From: Bacteroidales bacterium
GTDB lineage: Bacteria > Bacteroidota > Bacteroidia > Bacteroidales > FEN-979
Assembly: GCA_023231065.1 (NCBI GenBank)
Contig: JALNWE010000008.1
Span: 1-64,000 of the forward strand
Direction: 5' to 3'
DNA: 64,000 nucleotides
Positions within the stretch are counted from its first letter, which is position 1. Each line of letters opens with the position of its first letter. The notes under the pieces were generated by a model. The model worked only from the letters and a program-made list of their open reading frames with translations. It did not search any database and had not been told where the DNA came from. Shown piece after piece: positions 43,358 to 53,100 of the stretch. The position numbers were made by a program, and so were the translations under genes.

Positions 43358-44749
43358 TTAATGATAGGCAAATAAAATAACCGGAGGGATCAGCAACAAA
43401 CAACCAAGGATCAAAAAGATAATCGATAAAGGAAGCATAAAACGGAGCCATTTATCATACGGAATATTTCCGATGGCAAGAATGCCCATGGTCACACCGC
43501 TGGTTGGAAAAATATTGGTAAACAACCCATCGCCCAACTGGTATGCCAGCACTGCTGTCTGACGGGAAATGCCGATGAGGTCGCTCAAGGGCGCCATCAG
43601 GGGCATCGTAAGGGCAGCCTGTCCTGATCCGGAAGGGACAAAGAAGTTCATAAAACCCTGGAAAAAGAACATCATCTGGACCGAGACGATTTGTGGAAAT
43701 TGTCCCATGGTTCCGGCGATTCCATTCAGAATGGTATCAATAATTTTTCCATCGGTTGCCACGATCAGCATTCCGCGGGTGAGCCCGATAACCAACGCGG
43801 CGGTCATCATATCGCGGGCGCCATCCAGAAATGCCCCCACAGTGGTATTGGAGGGCAGGCGGAAAAAAAGCGCTGTCACGATCCCCATGGCAAGGAATAA
43901 CCCGGCAATTTCGTTGATGTACCAATCCCAGACATTGACCCCGATAATGAGCATGACAAGAGTTGCAAAGAAAATAAAAAGGACGAGTTTTCTTTTCAGG
44001 GTGAAAGCAAGATCCTCATTACTATGATAGGCGGTAAGGTCCCTTTTACGGTCCAATTCATAGACGATGCTCCGTTCAGGATTCCGTTCTATTTTCCGAA
44101 CATACATCATGACAAAGGTGATGGCAGCAGTCATCATAATAAGCCATACGATGATCCTGTATTCCCATCCGCTGAAAACCGGGATTTCCGCGATTCCCTG
44201 TGCGATCCCGATAGTGAAAGGGTTGCTGAATGCGCCGGCGAATCCCGATGCAGCCCCGATGAACGGCATAGCGATCCCGGTAAGGGAATCATAACCCATG
44301 GCAATGGCCAGGGGGATCGTGATCAATACGAAAACCATTACCTCCTCACACATACCAAAAGAAGCGCCCCCCAATGAAAACAGGAACATGATGATGGGAA
44401 TGATAAATTTCTTGATGGCCGGATTTTTCCGGGTAGCTTCCAGGATGCTTGCCAATCCCGCATTGATAGCCCCGGTTTTATTGACAATTCCGAATGCGCC
44501 ACCAATCAGCAGAACAAAAGCAATGATCTGGGCCGCTGATATCATCCCTTTGATGGGGGCTGTAAATAAGTCTATTAAACCCTGCGGCTTTGAGGCCACG
44601 TGATGATATGTCCCCGGAACCACCACCTGGCGGCCATTATACTCATTACGGTCAAACTCACCCGCCGGGATAATCCATGTCAGGATCAGGAAAAGGATCA
44701 GGATAACAGATACAATAATCAGCGTGTGCGGGATCTTTTTCTTTTCCAT
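43358..44749 (-). CDS. YfcC-family (C4-dicarboxylate carrier-like) membrane transporter
   Basis: An integral membrane transporter with about 12 helices. Starting at Met 44749 (MEKKKIPHTLIIVSVILIL) gives 463 residues. Family features are an N-terminal ILTWIIPAGEFDR, the GGAFGIVNKTGAINAGLASI stretch, FSLGGASFGMCEEVMVFVLI, and the late FFVPSGSGQAALTMPLMAPL and QLGDGLFTNIFPTSGVTMG. Relatives are grouped with DcuC-like anaerobic carriers and often sit by arginine or peptide degradation genes. Here it lies beside the cyanophycin-type locus, so arginine, ornithine or a dipeptide is a fair guess for the substrate, not shown by the sequence. Confidence 0.85.
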   Translation of the reverse strand: MEKKKIPHTLIIVSVILILFLILTWIIPAGEFDRNEYNGRQVVVPGTYHHVASKPQGLIDLFTAPIKGMISAAQIIAFVLLIGGAFGIVNKTGAINAGLASILEATRKNPAIKKFIIPIIMFLFSLGGASFGMCEEVMVFVLITIPLAIAMGYDSLTGIAMPFIGAASGFAGAFSNPFTIGIAQGIAEIPVFSGWEYRIIVWLIMMTAAITFVMMYVRKIERNPERSIVYELDRKRDLTAYHSNEDLAFTLKRKLVLFIFFATLVMLIIGVNVWDWYINEIAGLFLAMGIVTALFFRLPSNTTVGAFLDGARDMMTAALVIGLTRGMLIVATDGKIIDTILNGIAGTMGQFPQIVSVQMMFFFQGFMNFFVPSGSGQAALTMPLMAPLSDLIGISRQTAVLAYQLGDGLFTNIFPTSGVTMGILAIGNIPYDKWLRFMLPLSIIFLILGCLLLIPPVILFAYH

Positions 44750-44906
44750 TGGAAATTTTGTTAAAGGGAGTAAAAAGAGAATGTACAAATATATTTTTAT
44801 TTTTTTATTTCGTTATTTTTTGTTTGGATATTTTCGTTTTTATCAGGTTTCTATAATGACCGCGAGGAAACAGGAAAAATTTATTCCAATTTGGTATAGA
44901 ATGTAA

Positions 44907-44914
44907 TATATTTG
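44907..44914 (+). promoter_or_regulatory. Candidate -7 element of the 365-residue T9SS protein gene
   Basis: TATATTTG matches TAnnTTTG and lies 36 bp before the start codon. A TTG lies only 13 bp upstream, shorter than usual. Confidence 0.4.
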
Positions 44915-44949
44915 TATAAACCAAAGTCAAATTCAAAAACATACACATT

Positions 44950-46047
44950 ATGAAAAAAATTTTACTTCTTCTGGCTGTTATGCTATTATTCATTGCAGAT
45001 AGCTATTCCCAGGCATCTTTTAATACCGGGGCCATGGAAATTGCCGTAAATCAATATGGCAGGATCCGGCTTTTTACTCCTGATGGGACAAGGCACCTGC
45101 AACGCGCTTCGATTTTAGTCGGGACGTCGGCAACCTCTGTATTTGATTACACCAATGATGCCGGGGAATTAGAGCCAACGGTATTGGTCAGTAATCCCCT
45201 CATAAGCGATTATGAAATCTATGGCGCCTATGACAACTCTTATTCGTCGTTACCCCCTGCCATCATTGAAAAATTGAATGCTTACGGGTGGAATAACGGC
45301 GCTTATGCCATCATTAAATTGAATGTTAAAAACATTGAAACCTCCAACATCAATGCTTCTATAGGTTTAGACATCATTCCAGAACTAAACCAGGAGTATG
45401 GATACGATTCTGTCACGTACAACAGCGAAGCAGGTGTTATCTGGTTTCACAGGGGGAACCAGGAAACCATGGGAATGAAGCTCCTCTCTGCATCGTTATC
45501 ATCCCTTTACTCTTTTGAATGGTTTACGGATTATTCTACGGATGCCAATTATTGGAATTGGTTAAATCATGGATCATTGCAGTCTGAATATATTTCAACT
45601 ACGGCTGACGGGCCTGTTACCATTACTTCACAGAGTCCCGTTGTCTTAGGTCCAGGGGTGTCCTGTGATGTGTTTTACGCGATGGCGCTCGGGGCCGATG
45701 AGGAAACTATGCTGGCCAACATTGCCGCGGCGGAACAAAAGTATTATATCATCACCGGAGTTGAGGATAAAGAACTTTCGGCCAATGAACTAAATCTCGG
45801 TCAAAATTCCCCCAATCCTTTTAATCAATCGACAACTATCCGTTATCAGCTTCCGGATAATGGGTTTGTAAGTTTAAAGGTATATAATTCCATCGGGAAC
45901 GAAGTAGCCACACTGGTCAATACAAAACAGACAAAAGGATCCTACACCGTTCATTTCGATGCCAGTGGTTTATCTGGCGGAATGTATTATTACAAGCTTA
46001 GTTGTAACGACATGGTCAAGTCAAATAAAATGTTGCTGGTTAAATAA
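44950..46047 (+). CDS. Secreted protein of unknown function with T9SS sorting domain
   Basis: A 365-residue protein with a signal peptide (MKKILLLLAVMLLFIADSYS) and a C-terminal T9SS type A sorting domain (NSPNPFNQSTTIRYQLPDNG, VYNSIGNEVATLV, LSGGMYYYKLSCND). The body (about 25-270) is beta-rich with many aromatic residues (NYWNWLNHGSLQSEY, WFHRGNQETMGMK). It resembles no family I can name. It stands alone on the plus strand between minus-strand genes and is followed by a terminator, so is its own transcription unit next to the Sus operon. Confidence 0.8.
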   Translation: MKKILLLLAVMLLFIADSYSQASFNTGAMEIAVNQYGRIRLFTPDGTRHLQRASILVGTSATSVFDYTNDAGELEPTVLVSNPLISDYEIYGAYDNSYSSLPPAIIEKLNAYGWNNGAYAIIKLNVKNIETSNINASIGLDIIPELNQEYGYDSVTYNSEAGVIWFHRGNQETMGMKLLSASLSSLYSFEWFTDYSTDANYWNWLNHGSLQSEYISTTADGPVTITSQSPVVLGPGVSCDVFYAMALGADEETMLANIAAAEQKYYIITGVEDKELSANELNLGQNSPNPFNQSTTIRYQLPDNGFVSLKVYNSIGNEVATLVNTKQTKGSYTVHFDASGLSGGMYYYKLSCNDMVKSNKMLLVK

Positions 46048-46135
46048 TTTCTCCGGCCCATGGCATTGATCTTGCATTCCAGTAAGGTTTAATAGCTTTC
46101 TCTATCATCTCACACGGGAAGGGAAAAATGCATCA

Positions 46136-46169
46136 AAAAGGAGGCTGCTCGTTAGGCAGCCTCCTTTTC
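46136..46169. terminator. Terminator between the T9SS protein and the Sus operon
   Basis: aaaaaggaggctgc pairs with gcagcctcctttt around the short loop tcgttag, with an A run to the left and T run to the right. It lies between two convergent genes and should serve both the plus-strand gene ending at 46047 and the minus-strand operon ending at 46183. Confidence 0.9.
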
Positions 46170-46182
46170 TTAGAAATATGGT

Positions 46183-47406
46183 TTATAGTTTGATCCAAAC
46201 CACTGTCATGGCATGGGGGCTGACATTGGTGATCCAATCTTCAGGGTTTGATCCATCCAGGTTAGCCCGGATGATCTTCCCATCGGGATTTGAGTTGGAA
46301 TTTTTAACTCCCCAGAAGAGTTTGTTATGCGTTTCATCAAGGGTTATTCCCCAGGTAGCTTTGAGACCATAATCGCCGATCTTTGTGAAACCAGTTCCAT
46401 CCAAATTACACATAAAAACCCCATTTTCAGGGGCAACAGTCCCGTCTGAACCATACAGTACAAGATAAGCTTTCCCGCTCCGGAAATCTATTTCCATGGC
46501 AGTTCCGTCCACATCGGAGGTCCCTGTAGCATCGAAGGTTATCTTGGTAAAATTCGTTCCATCAAAATTCACGGACCAAAACCCACCCAGGTAATCTGTT
46601 TTATCATTTACCAGATAAATTTTATTGGTGGAGGGATCGTATTGCATATCAATCGGAAATTCGGGCTCGTTGTCGCCACCATGCATAGCGATGAATTCTT
46701 CAGGATTGGAACCGTCGAGGTTAGCCCTGTAAATACCACCGGTGCGTCCCCAGTATATTTTATCCCCCAAAACAAAGATGGCTTCGGCATCGCCCACGAG
46801 TTCCTGTCCGGGAACAGTGGCATCCAGGATTTTCTCGGGATTTGTTCCATCGGCATTATATCGGTAGATAGCCTGATTGGAAAAATCCGTTATATACACT
46901 TTCTTATGAGCAGTATCGACAGCAATTCCATAAGGCCTTGACAAATCGGTAGCTACAAAATCCTGCTGTAACGGTGGCGCATCGTCCAGAATGACCATGT
47001 GCCCATTTCCGGGATTTCCCCTTGTTGTAAAGTACAGAACCTGTGAAAGACCTGCCAATGGATCCTTAACATTGACGACCATGGTCTTTACTGCCTGGTT
47101 ATAATAGACGGAATTGACAGGTGCACAGGTAAGCTTTACCGTGTATAAGCCAGGGGTTGTATAATTAGCGACCGGGTTGGTTTCAGTGGAAGTTTGACCG
47201 TTTCCAAAATCCCAGGAATAGCTCAATGCGTTTAATGAGGCATTGGTAAAAGTGACTTCACACGGGGCATATCCCTGGTTGGATATCGCGTAACTGAAAT
47301 CGGCCACGGTACTTGCAGCAGGGGTGCCCATATCCTTTTCTTTGCATCCTGTTGCTGCGGTCATTATAAGCAGGATACAGATGAGATAAAAATAGTTTCT
47401 TTTCAT
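46183..47406 (-). CDS. PKD-domain plus beta-propeller surface lipoprotein of the Sus operon
   Basis: A 407-residue lipoprotein: signal with Cys21 (CILLIMTAATGCKEKD), a PKD domain (about 35-115: FTNASLNALSYSWDFGNGQT, ANYTTPGLYTVKLTC), then a YWTD-like propeller with repeating VDTAHKKVYITDFSNQAIYR, YWGRTGGIYRANLDGSNPEE and LDETHNKLFWGVKNS blocks. It is the last gene of the operon cyanophycinase-susC-susD, 30 bp after susD. In such operons the final lipoproteins often bind the nutrient at the cell surface, so it may bind the peptide substrate. No catalytic residues are evident. Confidence 0.82.
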   Translation of the reverse strand: MKRNYFYLICILLIMTAATGCKEKDMGTPAASTVADFSYAISNQGYAPCEVTFTNASLNALSYSWDFGNGQTSTETNPVANYTTPGLYTVKLTCAPVNSVYYNQAVKTMVVNVKDPLAGLSQVLYFTTRGNPGNGHMVILDDAPPLQQDFVATDLSRPYGIAVDTAHKKVYITDFSNQAIYRYNADGTNPEKILDATVPGQELVGDAEAIFVLGDKIYWGRTGGIYRANLDGSNPEEFIAMHGGDNEPEFPIDMQYDPSTNKIYLVNDKTDYLGGFWSVNFDGTNFTKITFDATGTSDVDGTAMEIDFRSGKAYLVLYGSDGTVAPENGVFMCNLDGTGFTKIGDYGLKATWGITLDETHNKLFWGVKNSNSNPDGKIIRANLDGSNPEDWITNVSPHAMTVVWIKL

Positions 47407-47436
47407 ATATTGCTACTTTAACAGGTTTGAAAATGA

Positions 47437-48771
47437 TCAATAACCGGGATTTTGGGTCATCAGTTTGTTGGTCTGCAACTCGCTGAGCGGTATCGGGAAG
47501 AGGGTATATTTTTCATCAATTCCCAGGATAGTGGTCGCTCTTTTTGTTCTTATAAGGTCGGACCACCTTTGGCTTTCAAAAGCGAATTCATGCCGGCGTT
47601 CGCTTTCAATGGCCAGTTTAAGTTCAGGATAGTCGGTTGCTGTTGTGGGGTCAAGCCCAGCCCTGGCGCGCAATATATTAATATCATTCCTGATATCTTC
47701 AATATTCCCGTTTGTATAGGCGCGGGCTTCAGCGCGGATCATATACATCTCGGCCAGGCGGAGCACATAAACCCGGTCAGTCCCTGATACGATATCCTTG
47801 TATTTGATCCCGTAAGGCAGGTTATTTTCATCAAAAGTTATGGAGGTATTGAACCGGGTGGTATCGTTCGTTTGAAAAAGCTGAACAAATTCGTTGGTCG
47901 GGGAAACTTCATATCGGCCGGTCAGGCTGACAGGGAAGAAATACTGGGCCAGACGGTTATAGTTCTGAGCATCGAAGATTACTTCGAAAATGGATTCCGT
48001 GGTATTCCCGTTGAACAGGTCAGCAAAGGCAGGCGCCATGATGTACCCCCCTTCGTTGATCACCTTGTCGGCTTTCGTTATGGCCAGGGCGGCGATGGCG
48101 GGGTCGCTGGTGTACTGGAATTGTGACAGATAGACCCTTGCCAGTAAAGCCGTCGCGCTGAAAGAGCTGGCGCGGCCCAGGGAGCGGGTTGAAGGCAGCA
48201 ATTCTTCAGCCTCCAGCAAATCAGAGATAATCTGGGTATAGACTTCAGGAACCGTGTTCCGGGCCTGGTCAATCGTACTCAGATCAAGCGTTGGTTGTGT
48301 TTTGATGGGAATTCCGCCAAAGAGGGCCAGCAGGTTGAAATGCGACAAGGCCCGAAGGAAAAGCCCGTCCCCTGTATAGAGGTTCCTTTCATCGGTTGTC
48401 ATATCAATACCGTCAATCCTTGCCAGCACATTGTTGACCCGGTTGATGCAATCGTAATTGGAAGACCAGATACCATCGATGATCCCATTATCGGCTGCGA
48501 TCTCATTGTCGGCAATCTGGAGATAATCGCGGGTTGTCCCGGTCCACGCCAGGTTATCGGCAGCAAGATCTTCAACGATGACGAAGTTGCGTGCGTAATT
48601 ACCAACATCATGCAGGGAATAATAAGCCCCCGTGATGGCTTTGTCCACTCCTGACTTATCACTGATAGCCTGATCGGCCGATATCGATTCGGTGGGCTCG
48701 ATATTCAGCATTTTGGTGCAGGAGATCGTCGCAAATGCGAAAACAATCAGTATGAATAATATTTTTTTCAT
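47437..48771 (-). CDS. susD: SusD/RagB-family nutrient-binding lipoprotein
   Basis: A 444-residue SusD-type outer-membrane lipoprotein with Cys18 (FAFATISCTKMLNIEP). Family marks are DAYYSL-like ITGAYYSLHDVGNYARNFVI, LFLRALSHFNLLALFGGIPI, the RAEARAYTNGN block and the C-terminal ERRHEFAFESQRWSDLIRTK ... LFPIPLSELQTN. It caps the SusC channel and captures substrate. Because the operon starts with a cyanophycinase and has no glycoside hydrolase, the substrate is likely a peptide rather than a sugar. It lies 18 bp after susC. Confidence 0.95.
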   Translation of the reverse strand: MKKILFILIVFAFATISCTKMLNIEPTESISADQAISDKSGVDKAITGAYYSLHDVGNYARNFVIVEDLAADNLAWTGTTRDYLQIADNEIAADNGIIDGIWSSNYDCINRVNNVLARIDGIDMTTDERNLYTGDGLFLRALSHFNLLALFGGIPIKTQPTLDLSTIDQARNTVPEVYTQIISDLLEAEELLPSTRSLGRASSFSATALLARVYLSQFQYTSDPAIAALAITKADKVINEGGYIMAPAFADLFNGNTTESIFEVIFDAQNYNRLAQYFFPVSLTGRYEVSPTNEFVQLFQTNDTTRFNTSITFDENNLPYGIKYKDIVSGTDRVYVLRLAEMYMIRAEARAYTNGNIEDIRNDINILRARAGLDPTTATDYPELKLAIESERRHEFAFESQRWSDLIRTKRATTILGIDEKYTLFPIPLSELQTNKLMTQNPGY

Positions 48772-48789
48772 TTTTTTCAGAATTAAAGG

Positions 48790-51699
48790 TTAAAAAACTA
48801 AGCTCAAACCAACCAGTATGGTACGCGATTGAGGGTAGGTGAAGAAGTCGGTCCCCTGGATGATGTTGCTGGAGCCCCCATAATAGTTTACTTCGGGGTC
48901 CATCCCGGTATAATTGGTGAAGGTGTAAAGGTTCTGCACGGTGGCATAAACTTTAGCCGACTTCATACCGACCTTTTTTGCCCATTCTTTCCTGAGGTTA
49001 TAGCTTAATGTAACGTTCTTGACCCTGAGGAAAGAGCCATCTTCGATGAAACGGGATGATTTATAGGAATCTCCGACCTTCGGGAATTGAGTAATATCCC
49101 CTGGTTTTTGCCACCGGCCGATCATCCGTTTCGTCTGGTTGTCTTCTCCGGTACCGGATTCAAGATAGATCAGCGTACCATTGAAGATATCGTTTCCATA
49201 GGTGGCTTGAAGGAAAATGGAGAGTTCGAAATTCTTGTAACTAAAAACATTGGTAAACCCGGCCGTGAAATCGGGGTTTGGATCACCGGTTTTCATACGG
49301 TCGGCAGAGGTGATAATGCCATCGCCATCCAGATCTTCATAAACAAGGTTTCCGGTGGTTGGGTCAACGCCAAGGCAATTATAACCATAAAAAATGCCAA
49401 TGGGTTGCCCCACTTCAACGCGGTTCCCGCCCCGGCCCATATCGTCAATGGGCTGATCTTCATACAGGCTGAGCACTTTGTTGCGGTTCATGGCAAAATT
49501 GAGGGAAGAGGTCCATACGAATGCTTTATCGATATTGACAGTATTCAATACGGCCTCGAGTCCTTTGTTCTCGAGCTGCCCGATGTTGGAAGAGATGCTT
49601 GTAAAACCGGATGAAGAGGGGATAGGCCTTTCAAGGAGGAGGTCTTTGGTATGGTTGTAATAGAGATCAAAATTCAGGTTGATCCTGTTCTTTAGTATGG
49701 ATATATCAATGCCAAAGCCTGTTTGTGCTGTCGTTTCCCATTTCAGATCGGGATTGGGTAACTGCGTTGGTGCAATACCGGAGTTGCCTCCGTAATTGTA
49801 TCCTGCACCATAAAGCCCCAGGGAAGCGAAATCGCCGATCCCGTCATTCCCGGTAAGCCCATAACTGACCCTGACCTTGAGTTCATTGATCCATTTGATC
49901 TTCTTAATAAATGGTTCTTCCGACATACGCCATGCAAAAGAACCTGCCGGGAAATAACCGTAATGGTTATTAGCTCCGAATTTTGAAGAACCATCGGCCC
50001 GCGCTGTCAATGTGAAGATATATTTGAATTTATAATTGTATTTGAATTGTCCGAAGTAAGAATTCATGATCCGGTCGAGGGCTGTCGCAGAGGCAGCACG
50101 GATGGTCCCGGCCGACACCAGATACTGAAGTTCATCATTCGGGAAATTAATACCCTCTATGTAAGTGGTACGGTTGGCATATTTCTCGAAGCTATGGCCG
50201 ATCAGGATATCGATATTGTGTTTTTCTTTGATTTCCTTGATATACTGAAGTACATTGTTGGTAGTGAGGTTACTGGCATAATTCGTTCCTTCGATCCCCA
50301 GCCCGTTGTACTTTTTTCCCTGGCGGGTGGTGGTTGGATCGTAGCTGTGTTCCCTGAGATTATAGATATCAATCCCGAATTTTGAAGTAAAAGTAAATCC
50401 GTCCAGGAACTTATATTCAAGGTAAGCGTTACCCCCGGTGCGGTTGGTGTATGCCATGTTTACCGAATTATTGGCAATGGCAACCGGGTTGGCGTAAAAC
50501 ATGGTCTCGTCGTAATTTCCGTTGGCGTCATAAACCGGGTAAATGGCAGGGATTGACATAGCATTCGGCAATGGGCCGTTCAAGGTGGCATCGCCTTCGA
50601 CCCGTGCGTTTTTCGAATAGGCGATGCTAACGCCTCCTCCGATGGTCAGGTTGGGAAGGATTTTATAGTCCGAATTGATACGTCCGCTGTAACGCTGATA
50701 AGATGTCCCCTTCACGACGCCTCCCTGGTCGTAATAGTTACCGGAGATGAAGAGCCGGTATTTGTCGTTACCGCTGCTCACAGCAATTTCTGTGTTTGCC
50801 GTTGGGGCCGTGACCAGGATTTCACTCATCCAGTCGGTATTGATCCCCTTCACGCTGGTTCCCTTATATGCATTCCATTCATCCGCGTCCATCATGGGGA
50901 TGATCCTTTCTTTCGGCAGGGTTTGCCATCCATAGCTGAGGTTTAGCGACACGTCTGTTTTTCCCCGGCTTCCTTTTTTGGTGGTGATCAGGATAACCCC
51001 GTTGGATGCGCGGGCGCCATACATGGATGTGGCAGAAGCATCTTTCAGGATGGTCATCGATTCGATATCATTAGGGTTGATATCGCTCATGGCATTGATT
51101 TCCTGTCCACTCATGCCTACCTGCGAATACTGGCCTGTAATAGCCGGGATCCCATCGATGACCATCAGGGGTTGGTTACTGGCGTTGATAGAACTACCTC
51201 CCCTGAGTTTAATCATGTTCTGACCACCCGGGGTTCCCGACTGGGTGTTGACTGTAAGACCAGCCGTCTGCCCAAGCAAAACTCCATCGATGGTACGGAT
51301 CGGGATGTTTTTAATTTCATCTTCATTAACCAGCTCAATGGCCCCGGATATCAGTTTTTTACTGGTGGTACTGTATCCGACAACAACCAGTTCACCTAAC
51401 GCAATGTCCTGGTCGCTCATTTTAACATTGATCACTTTGTGACCCTTTACCGGAATTTCCTGGGTCTGCATTCCGACATAGGAAAAAACCAATACTCCAT
51501 TGGTTGGCGCCATGAGAGCGTATTTTCCATTGATATCAGAAGTAGTTCCCTGTGTGGTTCCCTTGATCAATACTGTGACTCCCGGAACCGGTGAATTGTC
51601 TTCAGCCGAAATAATCGTTCCGCTGACAGAGATGTCCTGGGCGATCAGGTTTTGGAAAAGCACACTAAACAATAATAGCAAATAGTACTTTTTTTTCAT
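48790..51699 (-). CDS. susC: SusC/RagA-family TonB-dependent receptor
   Basis: A 969-residue outer-membrane importer. Signal peptide (MKKKYYLLLLFSVLFQNLIA), a carboxypeptidase-like regulatory domain (about 25-110: VSGTIISAEDNSPVPGVTVL), the plug (QTAGLTVNTQSGTPGGQNMI, IKLRGGSSINASNQPLMVID, MYGARASNGVILITTKKG) and a 22-strand barrel ending in the aromatic motif TILVGLSLVF. It is somewhat short for the family but complete. It works with SusD as a lidded channel and needs TonB/ExbBD. Located 15 bp after the cyanophycinase gene on the same strand. Confidence 0.96.
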   Translation of the reverse strand: MKKKYYLLLLFSVLFQNLIAQDISVSGTIISAEDNSPVPGVTVLIKGTTQGTTSDINGKYALMAPTNGVLVFSYVGMQTQEIPVKGHKVINVKMSDQDIALGELVVVGYSTTSKKLISGAIELVNEDEIKNIPIRTIDGVLLGQTAGLTVNTQSGTPGGQNMIKLRGGSSINASNQPLMVIDGIPAITGQYSQVGMSGQEINAMSDINPNDIESMTILKDASATSMYGARASNGVILITTKKGSRGKTDVSLNLSYGWQTLPKERIIPMMDADEWNAYKGTSVKGINTDWMSEILVTAPTANTEIAVSSGNDKYRLFISGNYYDQGGVVKGTSYQRYSGRINSDYKILPNLTIGGGVSIAYSKNARVEGDATLNGPLPNAMSIPAIYPVYDANGNYDETMFYANPVAIANNSVNMAYTNRTGGNAYLEYKFLDGFTFTSKFGIDIYNLREHSYDPTTTRQGKKYNGLGIEGTNYASNLTTNNVLQYIKEIKEKHNIDILIGHSFEKYANRTTYIEGINFPNDELQYLVSAGTIRAASATALDRIMNSYFGQFKYNYKFKYIFTLTARADGSSKFGANNHYGYFPAGSFAWRMSEEPFIKKIKWINELKVRVSYGLTGNDGIGDFASLGLYGAGYNYGGNSGIAPTQLPNPDLKWETTAQTGFGIDISILKNRINLNFDLYYNHTKDLLLERPIPSSSGFTSISSNIGQLENKGLEAVLNTVNIDKAFVWTSSLNFAMNRNKVLSLYEDQPIDDMGRGGNRVEVGQPIGIFYGYNCLGVDPTTGNLVYEDLDGDGIITSADRMKTGDPNPDFTAGFTNVFSYKNFELSIFLQATYGNDIFNGTLIYLESGTGEDNQTKRMIGRWQKPGDITQFPKVGDSYKSSRFIEDGSFLRVKNVTLSYNLRKEWAKKVGMKSAKVYATVQNLYTFTNYTGMDPEVNYYGGSSNIIQGTDFFTYPQSRTILVGLSLVF

Positions 51700-51714
51700 A
51701 AGGTTTAGCTTTGG

Positions 51715-52998
51715 TTAGTATGTATTATTCATTGGCGTTATTGAAACATGAACGGGGATTATGTCCATCAGAAGGTTGGTCACGGTGTAACGATCGCCCT
51801 GATCTTTATTTTCATGATAAAACACTTCATAGTCCCCGGATTTGCGGAGCATTACCTGAAATCCCGCGCCGGGACTGGTAAAAGTGATATTCTGAACGGT
51901 ATCGGTGGCTTTGTTATCAGCCAGGTCAGCGGTGATAAGTTCGCGGAAAGTATCCTGGCCCCCGCTTAAAATCCCGGTTTGGCCGGAATAATTTTTATCA
52001 TGATGTTCTTTTCCTTTAACAGATTGTTTTCCTTCGGCAGGAGTAACAATTCCGGTAGCAACATCATAACTGTCGCCTTCTTCAAGATAACTTAATGAAA
52101 GGTTCCTGATCATGGGCATATTCTGGATCCGGGAAACCGATGCGTTGGAAACATTCAGGATGATAACTCCCGAAACGCCTGCGATGCTGATCCTGTTTTG
52201 TTTACCATGATAGATAAGCGCGGTGTTTTCATCAATACCAAAGCCCAGGTTCCCTTTACTTTTTTCATTCATCAGGGTTACGGCCAGCCGTCCGATCCTT
52301 GCTCTTACCAGAAAGTGCTGATCAACAATTCCGGCAGGGAAAAAACCAATACCTTTTGTGATCAGGACACCCTGGTCTTCGGGAAAATCATCCCCTGCAT
52401 AATCCCTGATAACCCCATGGCCCAAAGCGGCCAGGCTGGTCCCGCCCCCGATCATTACTTCACTCATGATAGCCGCACCGGCGCTGGTGCCACCGATTAC
52501 GCCCCCTGAACGATATACATCCCACACCGCTTGCAGGACTGGAGTCTGGCCGCCGTCGGGAAGGGTGAGCGTTTTCATGGTCCTCGCCTGGTCCCCGCCT
52601 GTAAACCAAACCGCGGAGCAACCCCTGACGATATCTGCAAGGTTAGGGTCATTCCCGTTATTTTTCCATTCCGATTCATTGATGTCGAGGGTGCTGTCAT
52701 CATCCATCACAGCGATAGGGACCAGATGGATGTTTGCCGGTTTGACGCCATAGGAAATCAGGATGTTCCTGAAATACACGAACGACTGCATGGGGGCCCC
52801 ACCGGCTGACGGGATCACGGCAAAGGTGGCTTTTTCCTTTCCCCCGGCAAAGGTGATGAGTTGTTCAAAAACACTTCTGTTGTTGGCTTCAAGGCCTCCT
52901 CCTACAATCACAAGGTTCCCCTGGGCCAGGGCCTGGCAAAGGGATCCGACAGACAACAGGAACGCGGATAAAAATGATAACAATCGGGAATTAAGCAT
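51715..52998 (-). CDS. cphE: Secreted cyanophycinase (peptidase S51)
   Basis: An enzyme of the cyanophycinase family, which cuts the polymer cyanophycin (poly-Asp backbone with Arg side chains) into beta-Asp-Arg dipeptides. It has 427 residues. A signal peptide (MLNSRLLSFLSAFLLSVGSLCQALA) shows it acts outside the cytoplasm, as in the CphE type. The fold starts GNLVIVGGGLEANNRSVFEQ. The catalytic Ser172 is in IGGTSAGAAIM, His228 in VDQHFLVRARIGRL and Glu257 in GFGIDENTALI. The last 130 residues form an extra domain not in short CphB. It is the first gene of the operon with susC and susD, and lies divergent from iadA. Other S51 peptidase activity remains possible. Confidence 0.88.
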   Translation of the reverse strand: MLNSRLLSFLSAFLLSVGSLCQALAQGNLVIVGGGLEANNRSVFEQLITFAGGKEKATFAVIPSAGGAPMQSFVYFRNILISYGVKPANIHLVPIAVMDDDSTLDINESEWKNNGNDPNLADIVRGCSAVWFTGGDQARTMKTLTLPDGGQTPVLQAVWDVYRSGGVIGGTSAGAAIMSEVMIGGGTSLAALGHGVIRDYAGDDFPEDQGVLITKGIGFFPAGIVDQHFLVRARIGRLAVTLMNEKSKGNLGFGIDENTALIYHGKQNRISIAGVSGVIILNVSNASVSRIQNMPMIRNLSLSYLEEGDSYDVATGIVTPAEGKQSVKGKEHHDKNYSGQTGILSGGQDTFRELITADLADNKATDTVQNITFTSPGAGFQVMLRKSGDYEVFYHENKDQGDRYTVTNLLMDIIPVHVSITPMNNTY

Positions 52999-53100
52999 TT
53001 AAAGGAGAGCATTACCAGACAACGAAAATAAAAAATTATATATTAGGAAAAATGCCTCAATTACAATTTTTTCTCAACTTTGCTGATCAAACATGAAAAG

